DNA of 64,000 bases from Paenibacillus sp. PL2-23 (lineage in GTDB: Bacteria; Bacillota; Bacilli; Paenibacillales; Paenibacillaceae), in contig NZ_CP162129.1 of NCBI RefSeq assembly GCF_040834005.1, positions 2,380,001-2,444,000 of the forward strand. Reading direction: 5' to 3'. A program made the position numbers and the translations under genes. Shown here in pieces: positions 34,203-41,959 of this stretch. Within the stretch, counting starts at the first letter, position 1; the number at the start of each line of letters is the position of its first letter. Below the pieces are notes generated by a model that did no database searches, was not told the DNA's origin, and worked only from the letters and a program-made list of their open reading frames with translations.

Positions 34203-35369
34203 TTACAGGGACATACGCAAAATTTCGCGGACATCGTTTTTCTCCAGCTTCTTGAACGAGCCAATGGCGCCGTAGCGGACAGCTTCCTCAGCCATGCGGT
34301 CCAGCTGCTCCTCGCCGATGTTGAAATCGGCCAGTCGCGATTCCGCTCCGATGCGAGTGAAGAAGTCGCGTGTGGCTTGGATGCCGGCCAGTGCTAGCTC
34401 ATCCTCTGACTTCCCGGCAGGATCGATTCCCCATACACGAGTTGCATATTGCGCGAATCGTCCAGGACGCTGCTGATAGACATAACGCATCCAGTTCGGG
34501 AAGATGATCGCGAGACCCGCGCCGTGCGGTATATCATAGATAGCGCTCACCTCATGCTCAATACCGTGGGATGCCCAGTCATTTGTCATGCCGAGACTGA
34601 TCTGACCGCCGTTGAGCGCCATTGTGCCGCACCACATCAGATTGGCTCGAGCAGCCGCATCGCTTGGGTTCTCCAGGGCAGGCTCAACATTTTCAATGAC
34701 CGTCTGAAGCACCGATTCGCAGAATCTTTCCTGCAGCGGCGTGTTTTCCGTGAGGCTAAAATACTGCTCAAATACATGCGACATAATATCGATCGAGCCG
34801 TATACCGTTTGGTTACGCGGAACCGAGTAGGTCAGCGACGGGTCAAGAATGGAGAAGCGGGGGAACAGATGCGAGCTGCCTGCCCCTCTCTTCAGCTTCT
34901 CCTCCCAGTTGGAAATAACGGTATTGCCGTTCATTTCCGAGCCGGTTGCCGCCAGCGTCAGCACGGTGCCAAGCGGCAATGCTTGCTTGATGACAGCTTT
35001 CCCGACAAAGAAATCCCAGACGTCGCCATGATACAAGGAGCCTGCCGCTATGGCTTTGGAAGCGTCGATGACGCTGCCGCCGCCAACGGCGAGAACAAAA
35101 TCAACGCCATGCTCGCGACAGATGTCGATGCCTTTGTTTACGGTGGAGAGGCGAGGGTTCGGCTCGATATCCGGCAGCTCATAGAACGTAATGCCTGATT
35201 CCTTCAGCTGCTTCACAGTGCGATCGTACAGACCGGAGCGCTTGATGCTTCCGCCTCCATATACGAGCAGTACAGTTTGGCCGAAGGATGACGCAAGCTC
35301 CCCAATACGATCGGCAGAGCCTTCACCAAAGACGATTCGAGTGGGATTGTGAAACTGGAAGTTGTTCAT
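34203..35369 (-). CDS. Iron-containing alcohol dehydrogenase, YugJ/BDH type
   Basis: The 388-residue protein is a group III alcohol dehydrogenase, reducing aldehydes with NAD(P)H. Seen: NPTRIVFGEGSADRIGEL at the start, the nucleotide loop VGGGSVIDASKAIA, TLAATGSEMNGNTVI, and metal ligands in SIDIMSHVFEQYF and DWASHGIEHEVSAIYDIPHGAGL. AAAGGAGGAG precedes the ATG. It is divergent from an ArsR-type regulator and precedes the aldo/keto reductase. A 20-base inverted repeat at 35434-35453 lies in its upstream region. Confidence 0.93.
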   Translation of the reverse strand: MNNFQFHNPTRIVFGEGSADRIGELASSFGQTVLLVYGGGSIKRSGLYDRTVKQLKESGITFYELPDIEPNPRLSTVNKGIDICREHGVDFVLAVGGGSVIDASKAIAAGSLYHGDVWDFFVGKAVIKQALPLGTVLTLAATGSEMNGNTVISNWEEKLKRGAGSSHLFPRFSILDPSLTYSVPRNQTVYGSIDIMSHVFEQYFSLTENTPLQERFCESVLQTVIENVEPALENPSDAAARANLMWCGTMALNGGQISLGMTNDWASHGIEHEVSAIYDIPHGAGLAIIFPNWMRYVYQQRPGRFAQYATRVWGIDPAGKSEDELALAGIQATRDFFTRIGAESRLADFNIGEEQLDRMAEEAVRYGAIGSFKKLEKNDVREILRMSL

Positions 35370-35433
35370 GTTGCTCCTCCTTTATTTGATTAACTTTGGA
35401 GATAACCAATTGTCTATTGAGTTATGTATGCGG

Positions 35434-35453
35434 GTTTATTTTATTGAATAAAC
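35434..35453. repeat. Inverted repeat upstream of the alcohol dehydrogenase
   Basis: Perfect seven-base arms GTTTATT and AATAAAC with six bases between stand about 70 bases upstream of the dehydrogenase start. A regulator-binding role is likely but unproven. Confidence 0.4.
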
Positions 35454-35471
35454 AGGGTCATGTCAAGCGTG

Positions 35472-35520
35472 ATTCCATCCCGAGAATGGAATTGAAACAT
35501 TAACTTTTTAGTTATATAAT
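35472..35520 (+). promoter_or_regulatory. Promoter of the ArsR-type gene with two palindromes
   Basis: TTGAAA (35492-35497) and TATAAT (35515-35520) are exactly 17 bases apart. TAACT-N4-AGTTA (35501-35514) fills the spacer, and ATTCCAT-N7-ATGGAAT (35472-35492) abuts the -35 box. Both are candidate operators, the first well placed for autoregulation. Confidence 0.65.
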
Positions 35521-35559
35521 GATTAGACGAACAAGTTTAGCTGGAAAAGGGGCTTAAGG

Positions 35560-36465
35560 ATGGAGATTGAAGTCAGCGGTCGCAACATGGGGTTTTTGGA
35601 ATGCTTCTCATCTCCTACCCGCGTGAAAATGATAGAGCTGCTCGGCGAACGGCCAATGAATATTAAAAGCTTATCGGAGGCGCTGGATATAAAGTCTCCG
35701 ATCGTCACAAGACATATACATATGCTGGAGGAGGCAGGTATCGTAAGATCCGAGACCGTAGCAGGGAAGCGGGGTATGCAGAAGCTGTGTTACCTTCAGT
35801 TAACCCATGCGACCCTTCTGTTCAAGGGAGCGCCTCCCGCTGAGGAGGGCAGCCGTTATTTTGTTTCCTTGCCCGTCGGCACGTATTCCGGCTTCGAGGT
35901 TAAGCCGACCTGCGGACTAGCGTCAGCGGAGGGAATGATCGGCATGTGCGATGATCCCCGGTATTTTGCCGATCCGGAGCATGTGCACGCGCGAGTTGTT
36001 TGGTTTGGCTCTGGATATGTCGAGTATCGAATTCCGAATTATATGGTGAGCAATGAACGTCCGGACTCGCTGGATATATCGCTGGAGATTTGCTCGGAGA
36101 CGCCTTGCACGGTCCGCTATTTGCCATCGGATATTGTATTTTCACTAAATGGGACTGAAGTGGGAAAGTGGACGTATCCGGGCGATTTCGGAGGCGCACG
36201 TGGTATATATACCCCAACCTGGTGGCACAAAAACATCCAGCACGGCCTGATCAAGACCATTCGCGTTACGCGTCAAGGCTCCTATATTGATGGCGTCAAG
36301 GCATCTGATGTAACGATCGAGGAACTGGCCCTGTCCTACGACAAGGAAATATTGTTCCGTATCACAAGCAGCGCTTCAGCCAAAAACTGCGGAGGCGTCA
36401 CCCTCTTCGGCAAAGGCTTCGGCAACTACAACCAGGACATCGAGGTTACCCTTCGCTGTCTGTAA
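35560..36465 (+). CDS. ArsR-type regulator with a large C-terminal sensor region
   Basis: The 301-residue protein starts with an ArsR-like winged helix (12-80: FSSPTRVKMIELLGERPM, SLSEALDIKSPIVTRHIHMLEEAGIV). A 220-residue region of mainly beta character follows (YFVSLPVGTYSGFEVKPTCGL, VWFGSGYVEYRIPNY, VTLFGKGFGNYNQDIEVTLR). The C-terminal part contains Cys and Trp residues, but no metal site can be assigned. Similar long ArsR-type proteins are common in paenibacilli, and their ligands are unknown to me. It has its own strong promoter with overlapping palindromes and is divergent from the alcohol dehydrogenase gene, which it may control. Confidence 0.85.
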   Translation: MEIEVSGRNMGFLECFSSPTRVKMIELLGERPMNIKSLSEALDIKSPIVTRHIHMLEEAGIVRSETVAGKRGMQKLCYLQLTHATLLFKGAPPAEEGSRYFVSLPVGTYSGFEVKPTCGLASAEGMIGMCDDPRYFADPEHVHARVVWFGSGYVEYRIPNYMVSNERPDSLDISLEICSETPCTVRYLPSDIVFSLNGTEVGKWTYPGDFGGARGIYTPTWWHKNIQHGLIKTIRVTRQGSYIDGVKASDVTIEELALSYDKEILFRITSSASAKNCGGVTLFGKGFGNYNQDIEVTLRCL

Positions 36466-36478
36466 AAAGCAACCTCAT

Positions 36479-36518
36479 GGAAGCCCGTTCCTCATGATGG
36501 ATTTGGATCGGGCTCCTT
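36479..36518 (+). terminator. Probable terminator of the ArsR-type gene
   Basis: GGAAGCCCG and CGGGCTCC pair with one bulge across a 21-base loop, and TTT follows. The hairpin is weak. Confidence 0.45.
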
Positions 36519-36592
36519 TACGTGCGCGTCAAGCGATATGGTACTGGTCGAGCCATACTCGCTGCAATATGCCTCTTATCTCTTTTCTCTTA

Positions 36593-36632
36593 CCTCAAAC
36601 CTCAAACCTCAAACCTCAAACCTCAAACCTCA
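36593..36632. repeat. Heptanucleotide tandem repeat CCTCAAA, 5.7 copies
   Basis: Five exact copies of CCTCAAA plus five bases of a sixth stand in the gene-free block between the ArsR-type gene and the rhamnose operon. Confidence 0.95.
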
Positions 36633-36677
36633 GCTTCAGTATCGCGCCAGCACCACGTTGTTTCATTCTCCCATCGG

Positions 36678-36972
36678 CTCAGAAGCTAAGCTAAATGCAG
36701 CACCTATCTTCGCTATCCCGTCACCCCAGAAGCTAGATGCAGTACCTGGCTTCTCTATCCCATCACCTCAGAAGCACGAAGCAGTACCTAGCTCCACTAT
36801 CCCGTCATCTCAGTAGCTAGATGCAGTACCTAGTTCCACTAACCGTCATCTCAGGAGCTAGATGCAGTAGCTAGGTCTACTATCCCGTCAGCTCAGGAGC
36901 TAGTGCAGTAGCTATCTCCACTATCCCATTATCTCAGAAGCTAGATGAATTACCTGTCTCCACTATCCCAGC
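36678..36972. repeat. Seven tandem copies of a unit of about 42 bases
   Basis: Each unit reads roughly CTCAGAAGCTAGATGCAG followed by TACCTAGCTCCACTATCCCGTCAT, with 5-15 differences between copies. The unit is 14 codons long, so the plus frame stays open across the first units, but a stop in unit 4 and one-base length changes break it. No ribosome binding site precedes it. It is best read as noncoding. Confidence 0.85.
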
Positions 36973-37015
36973 ACCTCTGTGATGTGAGATTTAGGGAGGT
37001 TAATGCAAGAGCCCG

Positions 37016-37179
37016 TCGGCATTTTGGTGTGGTTCACAGCGCCTCGGCTCATTATCCCATTGTCTCAGTAAAGTGCTTCTACGCCTACTTTAGCGACTTG
37101 GCACACATCACCTTGCAATAGTGTTATGCTCCGGTACGTCGGGACGCCAGCACTTATTGGCCTGACGACATTTCTTACA
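37016..37179. repeat. Direct repeat of 164 bases, copy 1
   Basis: It matches 37252-37415 without gaps at an offset of 236 bases, with about 13 mismatches in 164 positions (about 92 percent). Confidence 0.95.
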
Positions 37180-37251
37180 TGAAATAGTACTTAGCTACAC
37201 TATCACATCATCTCAGAATGGTGGGATTCAGTGGGTTGACGCACGATCCCT

Positions 37252-37415
37252 TCGGCATTATGGTGTGGTTCACAGCGCCTCGGCTCATTATCCCATTGAC
37301 TCAGTAAAGTGCTTCTACGCCTACGTTAGCGACTTGGCACACATCACCTTGCAATAGTGTCATGCTACGGCACGTCGGGGCACCAGCACTAAGCGGCCTG
37401 ACGACGTTGCTTACA
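37252..37415. repeat. Direct repeat of 164 bases, copy 2
   Basis: This is the second copy of the block at 37016-37179. Neither copy holds an open frame with a ribosome binding site. Confidence 0.95.
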
Positions 37416-37439
37416 GGTTACCGTATGCTGTTTACTGCT

Positions 37440-37467
37440 CACTACTCACTACTCACTACTCACTACT
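37440..37467. repeat. Heptanucleotide tandem repeat CACTACT, four exact copies
   Basis: Four exact copies are followed by degenerate CATTC/TTGCT variants up to about 37510. A second seven-base repeat in the same gene-free block uses an unrelated unit (CCTCAAA). Confidence 0.95.
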
Positions 37468-37507
37468 CATTCCTCATTCTTCATTACTTGCTGCTTGCTA
37501 CTTGCTG

Positions 37508-38125
37508 TTTACTGAGCTAAAGGGATAGTTAACCGAAGGAGGAATGAGGAGCATTTTGGGGAAGTTCAATGAAAAATTTGGAAACTAAGTAAACCAGAAC
37601 CGGTTTGGGGGCTTACTGAGCTAAAGGGATAGTTAATCGAAGATGGGAATTTAATCGAGGATGGGAATTTTAATCGAAGAGGGGAATGTGGAGTAAATTC
37701 GGAAGTTTGAATGATAAATTTGGAAACTAATAAAACGGATGGAGAGGCTTACTGAGCTAAAGGGATAGTTAACCAATGGAGGAATAAGAGCATATTGGGG
37801 AAGTTTAATGTAACATTTGGAAACTGAGAAAAGCGGTTGGGGGGCTTGCTGAGTTAAAGGGATAGTTAATCGAAGATGGGAATTTAATCGAGGATGGGAA
37901 TTTTAATCCAAGATGGGAATGAGGAATAAGTCCGGAAGAATGAATGAAAAATTTGGAAACTAAATAAAACGGATGGAGATGCTTACTGAGCTAAAGGGAT
38001 AGTTAACCAAAGGAGGAATGATGAGCATATTGGGGAAGTTTAATGAAAAATCTGGAAACTGAGAAAACCAGAACCGGATGGGGGCTTACTGAGTTATTGG
38101 GATAGTAAATCGGAAGAGGGGTGAG
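37508..38125. repeat. Alternating A-B tandem array, period about 236 bases
   Basis: Six units each open with ACTGAG(C/T)TA followed by AAGGGATAGTTAA. They start at 37511, 37615, 37751, 37848, 37985 and 38088. Units 1, 3 and 5 are short (97-104 bases, with GGAGGAATGAGGAGCAT). Units 2 and 4 are long (136-137 bases, with a repeated GATGGGAATTTTAATCGA). Unit 6 is truncated. Most units end with TTTGGAAACT and an AAAACGGATGG-like tail. No coding frame persists across units. Confidence 0.92.
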
Positions 38126-38133
38126 GTGTGTAT

Positions 38134-38177
38134 CTTTGTTTATTTTTGAAATTAACAGTATTCAAATAAAAACAAAG
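38134..38177. repeat. Inverted repeat with 17-base arms upstream of the rhamnose operon
   Basis: Arms CTTTGTTTATTTTTGAA (38134-38150) and TTCAAATAAAAACAAAG (38161-38177) match at 15 of 17 positions around a 10-base centre. TATAAT at 38191-38196 follows. This is the best candidate operator for the DeoR-type RhaR encoded in the operon. Confidence 0.65.
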
Positions 38178-38240
38178 ATGTTATACTGGGTATAATCAAA
38201 AGTAATTATATGATAAACAAACATTATCGGAGGTATGGTC

Positions 38241-40310
38241 ATGGTGCAATCATTGTGGAACAAAGAAGCTGCGGATCAGCTGCAGGGAGGCCTGAACGAG
38301 CTTGTATACCGCTCGAATCTAATTGGTACGGATCGCAGAGTGTGCAATTACGGAGGCGGCAATACATCCAGCAAGACGGTTGTACAAGATTTTCGCGGAC
38401 GCGACGTTGAAGTGATGTATGTGAAAGGCAGCGGCTCCGATCTTGCAACGATGAAAGCGGGCAATTTCACAGGCTTGCGCATGGACGATATTCGCCCGCT
38501 ATTCGAACGCGGCGAAATGTCAGACGAGGATATGGTTGCTTATCTGGCGAACTGCATGATTGATGCCAAGCATCCTCGCGCCTCCATTGAGACGCTGCTT
38601 CACGCGTTTCTGCCGTTCAAGCATGTGGATCATACTCATCCGGATGCCATTATCAGCCTGGCTTGCGCGGATAACGGCCGCCATCTGGCGGAAGAGATTT
38701 TTGGCAACCGTTTTGTATGGGTGCCTTATGTTCGTCCGGGCTTTACCTTGTCCAAAATGATTGCGGAAGGCGTACTGGCCAATCCAAATGCTGAGCTTGT
38801 TATTATGGAGAAGCACGGTCTCGTGACATGGGGAGACACTTCCGAGGCTTGTTATGCTCAAACCATTAAAATCATTAATGAAGCGGAAGCCTTCATCGAA
38901 GCGCGCGTGAATGAAGCGAAGCTGTTCGGCGGCGCTCGTTACGACTCGCTGCCAGCTGAAGTTCGCCGTGCGGTAGCAGCGCAAGTAATGCCGACTGTGC
39001 GCGGCGCGGTTAGCGATGCCAAAAAAATGATCCTGTCCTTCGACGACGCCGACGATGTGCTGTCGTTCGTGAATGGCCAAGATTCACCTGCGCTGTCCCA
39101 AGTGGGCGCTGCTTGCCCGGATCATCTCGTGCACACGAAGGTTGTTCCGCTCTTCATCGACTGGACACCGAACGCAGACGACGTTGAAGGCTTGAAGTCG
39201 GCGTTGAAAGCCGGCATTGCCTCGTACAAAGAGCAATACACGGCTTACTTCGAACGCAATAAAAATGAAGGCGACGTCATGTTCGAGGCCGCTCCTCGCG
39301 TCATCCTGATTCCGGGCGTAGGCATGATCAATACAGGCAAGAGCTGGGCGATGTCCCAGGTTAGCGGAGCACTGTACCATCGAGCAATTGCAGTAATGCG
39401 CGGCGCAACGGCACTGGGCAGCTTCGTATCCTTGAGCGAAAATGAATCTTATAATGTAGAATATTGGCCGCTTGAGCTTTACAAGCTTTCCCTTGCTCCT
39501 GCGGAAGCGGAATTTTCCCGCAAGGTTGCCTTCATTACAGGCGGCGCGGGCGGTATCGGCAGCGAAACGGCTCGCCGCCTCGTATCTGAAGGCGCGCATG
39601 TTGTGCTGGCGGATCTTAATCTGGAGGGCGCGCAGAAGGTTGCCGCAGAAATTAACGAGAAGTACGGCGAGAACCGCGCGCTTGCGGTTAAAATGGATGT
39701 GACAAGCGAGGAGCAGGTTGCTGCGGCTTACGGGGAGACGGCGCTTGCTTACGGCGGCGTTGATGTCATCGTCAACAATGCGGGTCTTGCCACCTCAAGC
39801 CCGTTCGACGAGACGTCGTTAAAAGAATGGAATCTGAACATGAATGTGCTTGGCACAGGATATTTCCTTGTTGCTCGCGAGGCGTTCAAGCTCATGAAGA
39901 CACAGGGAATTGGCGGCAACATGGTATTCATTGGCTCCAAAAACTCCGTATACGCAGGCAAAAACGCGACGGCTTACAGCGCTGCGAAAGCTCTTGAGGC
40001 TCATCTGGCGCGCTGCATCGCAGCTGAAGGCGGCGAATTCGGCATTCGAGTCAATACCATTCTGCCAGACGCGATTCTGCAAGGCTCGGCGATCTGGAAC
40101 GGAAGCTGGCGTAATGAGCGGGCTGCCGCTTATGGCATCGAGCCGGATCAGCTGGAGGAATATTACCGCAAGCGTACAACGCTGCTTGTGAACATTTATC
40201 CGCGCGACATCGCGGAGGGCATTGCGTTTTTTGCATCGTCCAAAGCGGACAAAACAACGGGCTGCATGCTGACAATCGATGGCGGCGTGCCTGCCGCGTT
40301 CACTCGCTGA
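38241..40310 (+). CDS. rhaEW: Bifunctional rhamnulose-1-phosphate aldolase / lactaldehyde dehydrogenase
   Basis: The 689-residue fusion has a class II aldolase N-terminal part (about 1-400), with the motif CNYGGGNTSSK and zinc ligands in KHVDHTHPDA and EKHGLVTWG. A short-chain dehydrogenase C-terminal part carries the loop TGGAGGIGSE near 433 and Tyr579/Lys583 (AYSAAK). The first half splits L-rhamnulose-1-phosphate into DHAP and L-lactaldehyde. The second half oxidises the L-lactaldehyde to L-lactate. This is the YuxG/RhaEW arrangement. GGAGG lies seven bases before the ATG at 38241, which beats the ATG two codons upstream. It heads the rhamnose operon. Confidence 0.94.
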   Translation: MVQSLWNKEAADQLQGGLNELVYRSNLIGTDRRVCNYGGGNTSSKTVVQDFRGRDVEVMYVKGSGSDLATMKAGNFTGLRMDDIRPLFERGEMSDEDMVAYLANCMIDAKHPRASIETLLHAFLPFKHVDHTHPDAIISLACADNGRHLAEEIFGNRFVWVPYVRPGFTLSKMIAEGVLANPNAELVIMEKHGLVTWGDTSEACYAQTIKIINEAEAFIEARVNEAKLFGGARYDSLPAEVRRAVAAQVMPTVRGAVSDAKKMILSFDDADDVLSFVNGQDSPALSQVGAACPDHLVHTKVVPLFIDWTPNADDVEGLKSALKAGIASYKEQYTAYFERNKNEGDVMFEAAPRVILIPGVGMINTGKSWAMSQVSGALYHRAIAVMRGATALGSFVSLSENESYNVEYWPLELYKLSLAPAEAEFSRKVAFITGGAGGIGSETARRLVSEGAHVVLADLNLEGAQKVAAEINEKYGENRALAVKMDVTSEEQVAAAYGETALAYGGVDVIVNNAGLATSSPFDETSLKEWNLNMNVLGTGYFLVAREAFKLMKTQGIGGNMVFIGSKNSVYAGKNATAYSAAKALEAHLARCIAAEGGEFGIRVNTILPDAILQGSAIWNGSWRNERAAAYGIEPDQLEEYYRKRTTLLVNIYPRDIAEGIAFFASSKADKTTGCMLTIDGGVPAAFTR

Positions 40311-40322
40311 CAGGTGGCTGCT

Positions 40323-40694
40323 ATGTACCAGGCTTTGGGAGAGAAGCATTGGGTCATTCCGGACGGGTTCATCCCTCCGGACAGCAGCGGCCAGTATATC
40401 AGCCACGAGTCCGTATGCGTGCTCAATACATCCTCGGAGGATGCTATGCTGCTGTTTTCCGTTTTTTTCGAGGATCGCGAGCCGATCGAGGACATGATGT
40501 TCGTCGTGCCTGCCAGAAGAACAAAGCATATCCGCACGTCCGCCCTGCACAAGGGCGGAGCGGGCATCCCGGTCGGGACCCCTTACGCAATCGAAGTAAG
40601 GAGCGATATACCCGTTGTCGTACAATACAGCAGGCTGGACTCCACACAAGCGGAGAACGCGCTGATGTCTACGATGGCGTATCCGATCAAATAA
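40323..40694 (+). CDS. Small-molecule-binding protein of the sensory rhodopsin transducer (ASRT) family
   Basis: The 123-residue protein resembles the Anabaena sensory rhodopsin transducer along its length: HWVIPDGFIPPDS, GQYISHESVCVLNTSSEDA, PARRTKHIR and QYSRLDSTQAENALMSTMAYP. There is no rhodopsin here. Members in Firmicutes that lie in sugar operons are thought to bind carbohydrates as small beta-sandwich domains. Its position between rhaEW and rhaI suggests a rhamnose-related role, such as ring-form handling or sensing. The ATG at 40323 is preferred to a GTG at 40314 because AGGTGG lies just before it. The exact job is unknown. Confidence 0.85.
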   Translation: MYQALGEKHWVIPDGFIPPDSSGQYISHESVCVLNTSSEDAMLLFSVFFEDREPIEDMMFVVPARRTKHIRTSALHKGGAGIPVGTPYAIEVRSDIPVVVQYSRLDSTQAENALMSTMAYPIK

Positions 40695-40738
40695 ACTAAC
40701 GATAGTAGCTGATTACTTTTAGGAGAGGGTGGGCTGGC

Positions 40739-41959
40739 ATGAACGATCGCGCTTACGCGCTGTTCGAGGAGCAGCAGGCAGCAAGGGGTATTAATCTGGA
40801 GGAAGTGAAGTCGCGGCTGAAGGAGCTGCGCATCGAGACGCCGTCATGGGGATATGGCGATTCCGGTACCCGGTTCAAGGTATTTCAGAAGGAAGGCGTG
40901 CCGCGCAATCCGTTCGAGAAATTCGAGGACGCCGCTCAGGTGCATAAGCTGACGGGACTCGCGCCTTCGGTGGCCATTCATATTCCTTGGGACAAGGTCG
41001 ACGATTACGGCAAGCTGAGAACACACGCGGAGAATCTGGGCCTTTCCATCGGCGCGGTGAATCCGAACCTGTTCCAGGAGGATGACTACATGCTCGGCAG
41101 CGTGACGAATGCGGACGCAGCTATCCGCCGCAAAGCGACGGACCATCTGCTGGAGTGTGTGGATATTGCCAAGGAAACGGGCTCTCGCGACCTCAGCCTA
41201 TGGTTCGCGGACGGCACGAACTACCCGGGACAAGGCAGCATCCGCAAGCGCAAGGGCTGGATGCAGGACGCTTTGACGGAGATGTATAAGGCGCTTGCCC
41301 CCGACATGCGTATGCTGATTGAATACAAATGCTTCGAGCCGGCGTTCTATCATACTGATCTTGCCGATTGGGGCATGGCGTATAATATGGCGCTTAAGCT
41401 GGGACCTCAAGCGGAGGTGCTGGTTGATACGGGCCATCATCTGCCCGGCGCGAACATCGAGCATATCGTCGCATACTTGATTGACGAGAAGAGACTCGGC
41501 GGCTTCCACTTCAACAGCCGGAAGTACGCAGACGATGATCTGATTGTAGGCTCGGTGAACCCTTATGAGCTGTTTTTGATTTTTTATCAAATATTAAGCG
41601 CGGCTTCCGATGCCGACAGTGGCGTTCGTCATTGCGTGGGCAATATCGCTTATATGATCGACCAGTCGCATAACATCGAGCAAAAAATTCCCGCGATGCT
41701 GCGTTCCGTGCTGAACGTGCAGACGCAATACGCCAAGGCGCTGCTGGTCAATCATGAAGAGGTTGAGGAAGCAGCGAACCGCCACGACGTGCTTGCGGCA
41801 GAGCATGCCGTCCGCAGCGCTTTCGAATTTGATGTCTCGCCTCTGCTGCACGCCCTGCGCGAGGAGCAAGGCTTGCCGCTCGATCCTATGGGGGCGTATC
41901 TGTCCAGCGGCTATGGCAACGGGATTCTTGCTCGCGGCAAGGGAGGTGCAAGCTGGTGA
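40739..41959 (+). CDS. rhaI: L-rhamnose isomerase, RhaI type
   Basis: The 406-residue TIM barrel belongs to the RhaI branch known from Pseudomonas stutzeri and bacilli, shorter and distinct from E. coli RhaA. It converts L-rhamnose to L-rhamnulose with Mn2+ or Zn2+. Seen: SVAIHIPWDKVDDY, LIEYKCFEPAFYHTD, VDTGHHLPGANIEHI and FHFNSRKYADDDL, which supply the Glu, Asp and His metal ligands. AGGAGAGGGTG precedes the ATG. Its stop overlaps rhaB by four bases. Confidence 0.93.
   Translation: MNDRAYALFEEQQAARGINLEEVKSRLKELRIETPSWGYGDSGTRFKVFQKEGVPRNPFEKFEDAAQVHKLTGLAPSVAIHIPWDKVDDYGKLRTHAENLGLSIGAVNPNLFQEDDYMLGSVTNADAAIRRKATDHLLECVDIAKETGSRDLSLWFADGTNYPGQGSIRKRKGWMQDALTEMYKALAPDMRMLIEYKCFEPAFYHTDLADWGMAYNMALKLGPQAEVLVDTGHHLPGANIEHIVAYLIDEKRLGGFHFNSRKYADDDLIVGSVNPYELFLIFYQILSAASDADSGVRHCVGNIAYMIDQSHNIEQKIPAMLRSVLNVQTQYAKALLVNHEEVEEAANRHDVLAAEHAVRSAFEFDVSPLLHALREEQGLPLDPMGAYLSSGYGNGILARGKGGASW

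Noticed and set aside
36538..36816. Open frame with 14-residue peptide repeats
   Set aside because: It follows from the 42-base repeat; units change length and a stop interrupts it. No ribosome binding site is seen.
36678..36972. CRISPR array suspected from regular 42-base repeats
   Set aside because: The units are contiguous and degenerate, with no unique spacers between them, and no cas gene is present.
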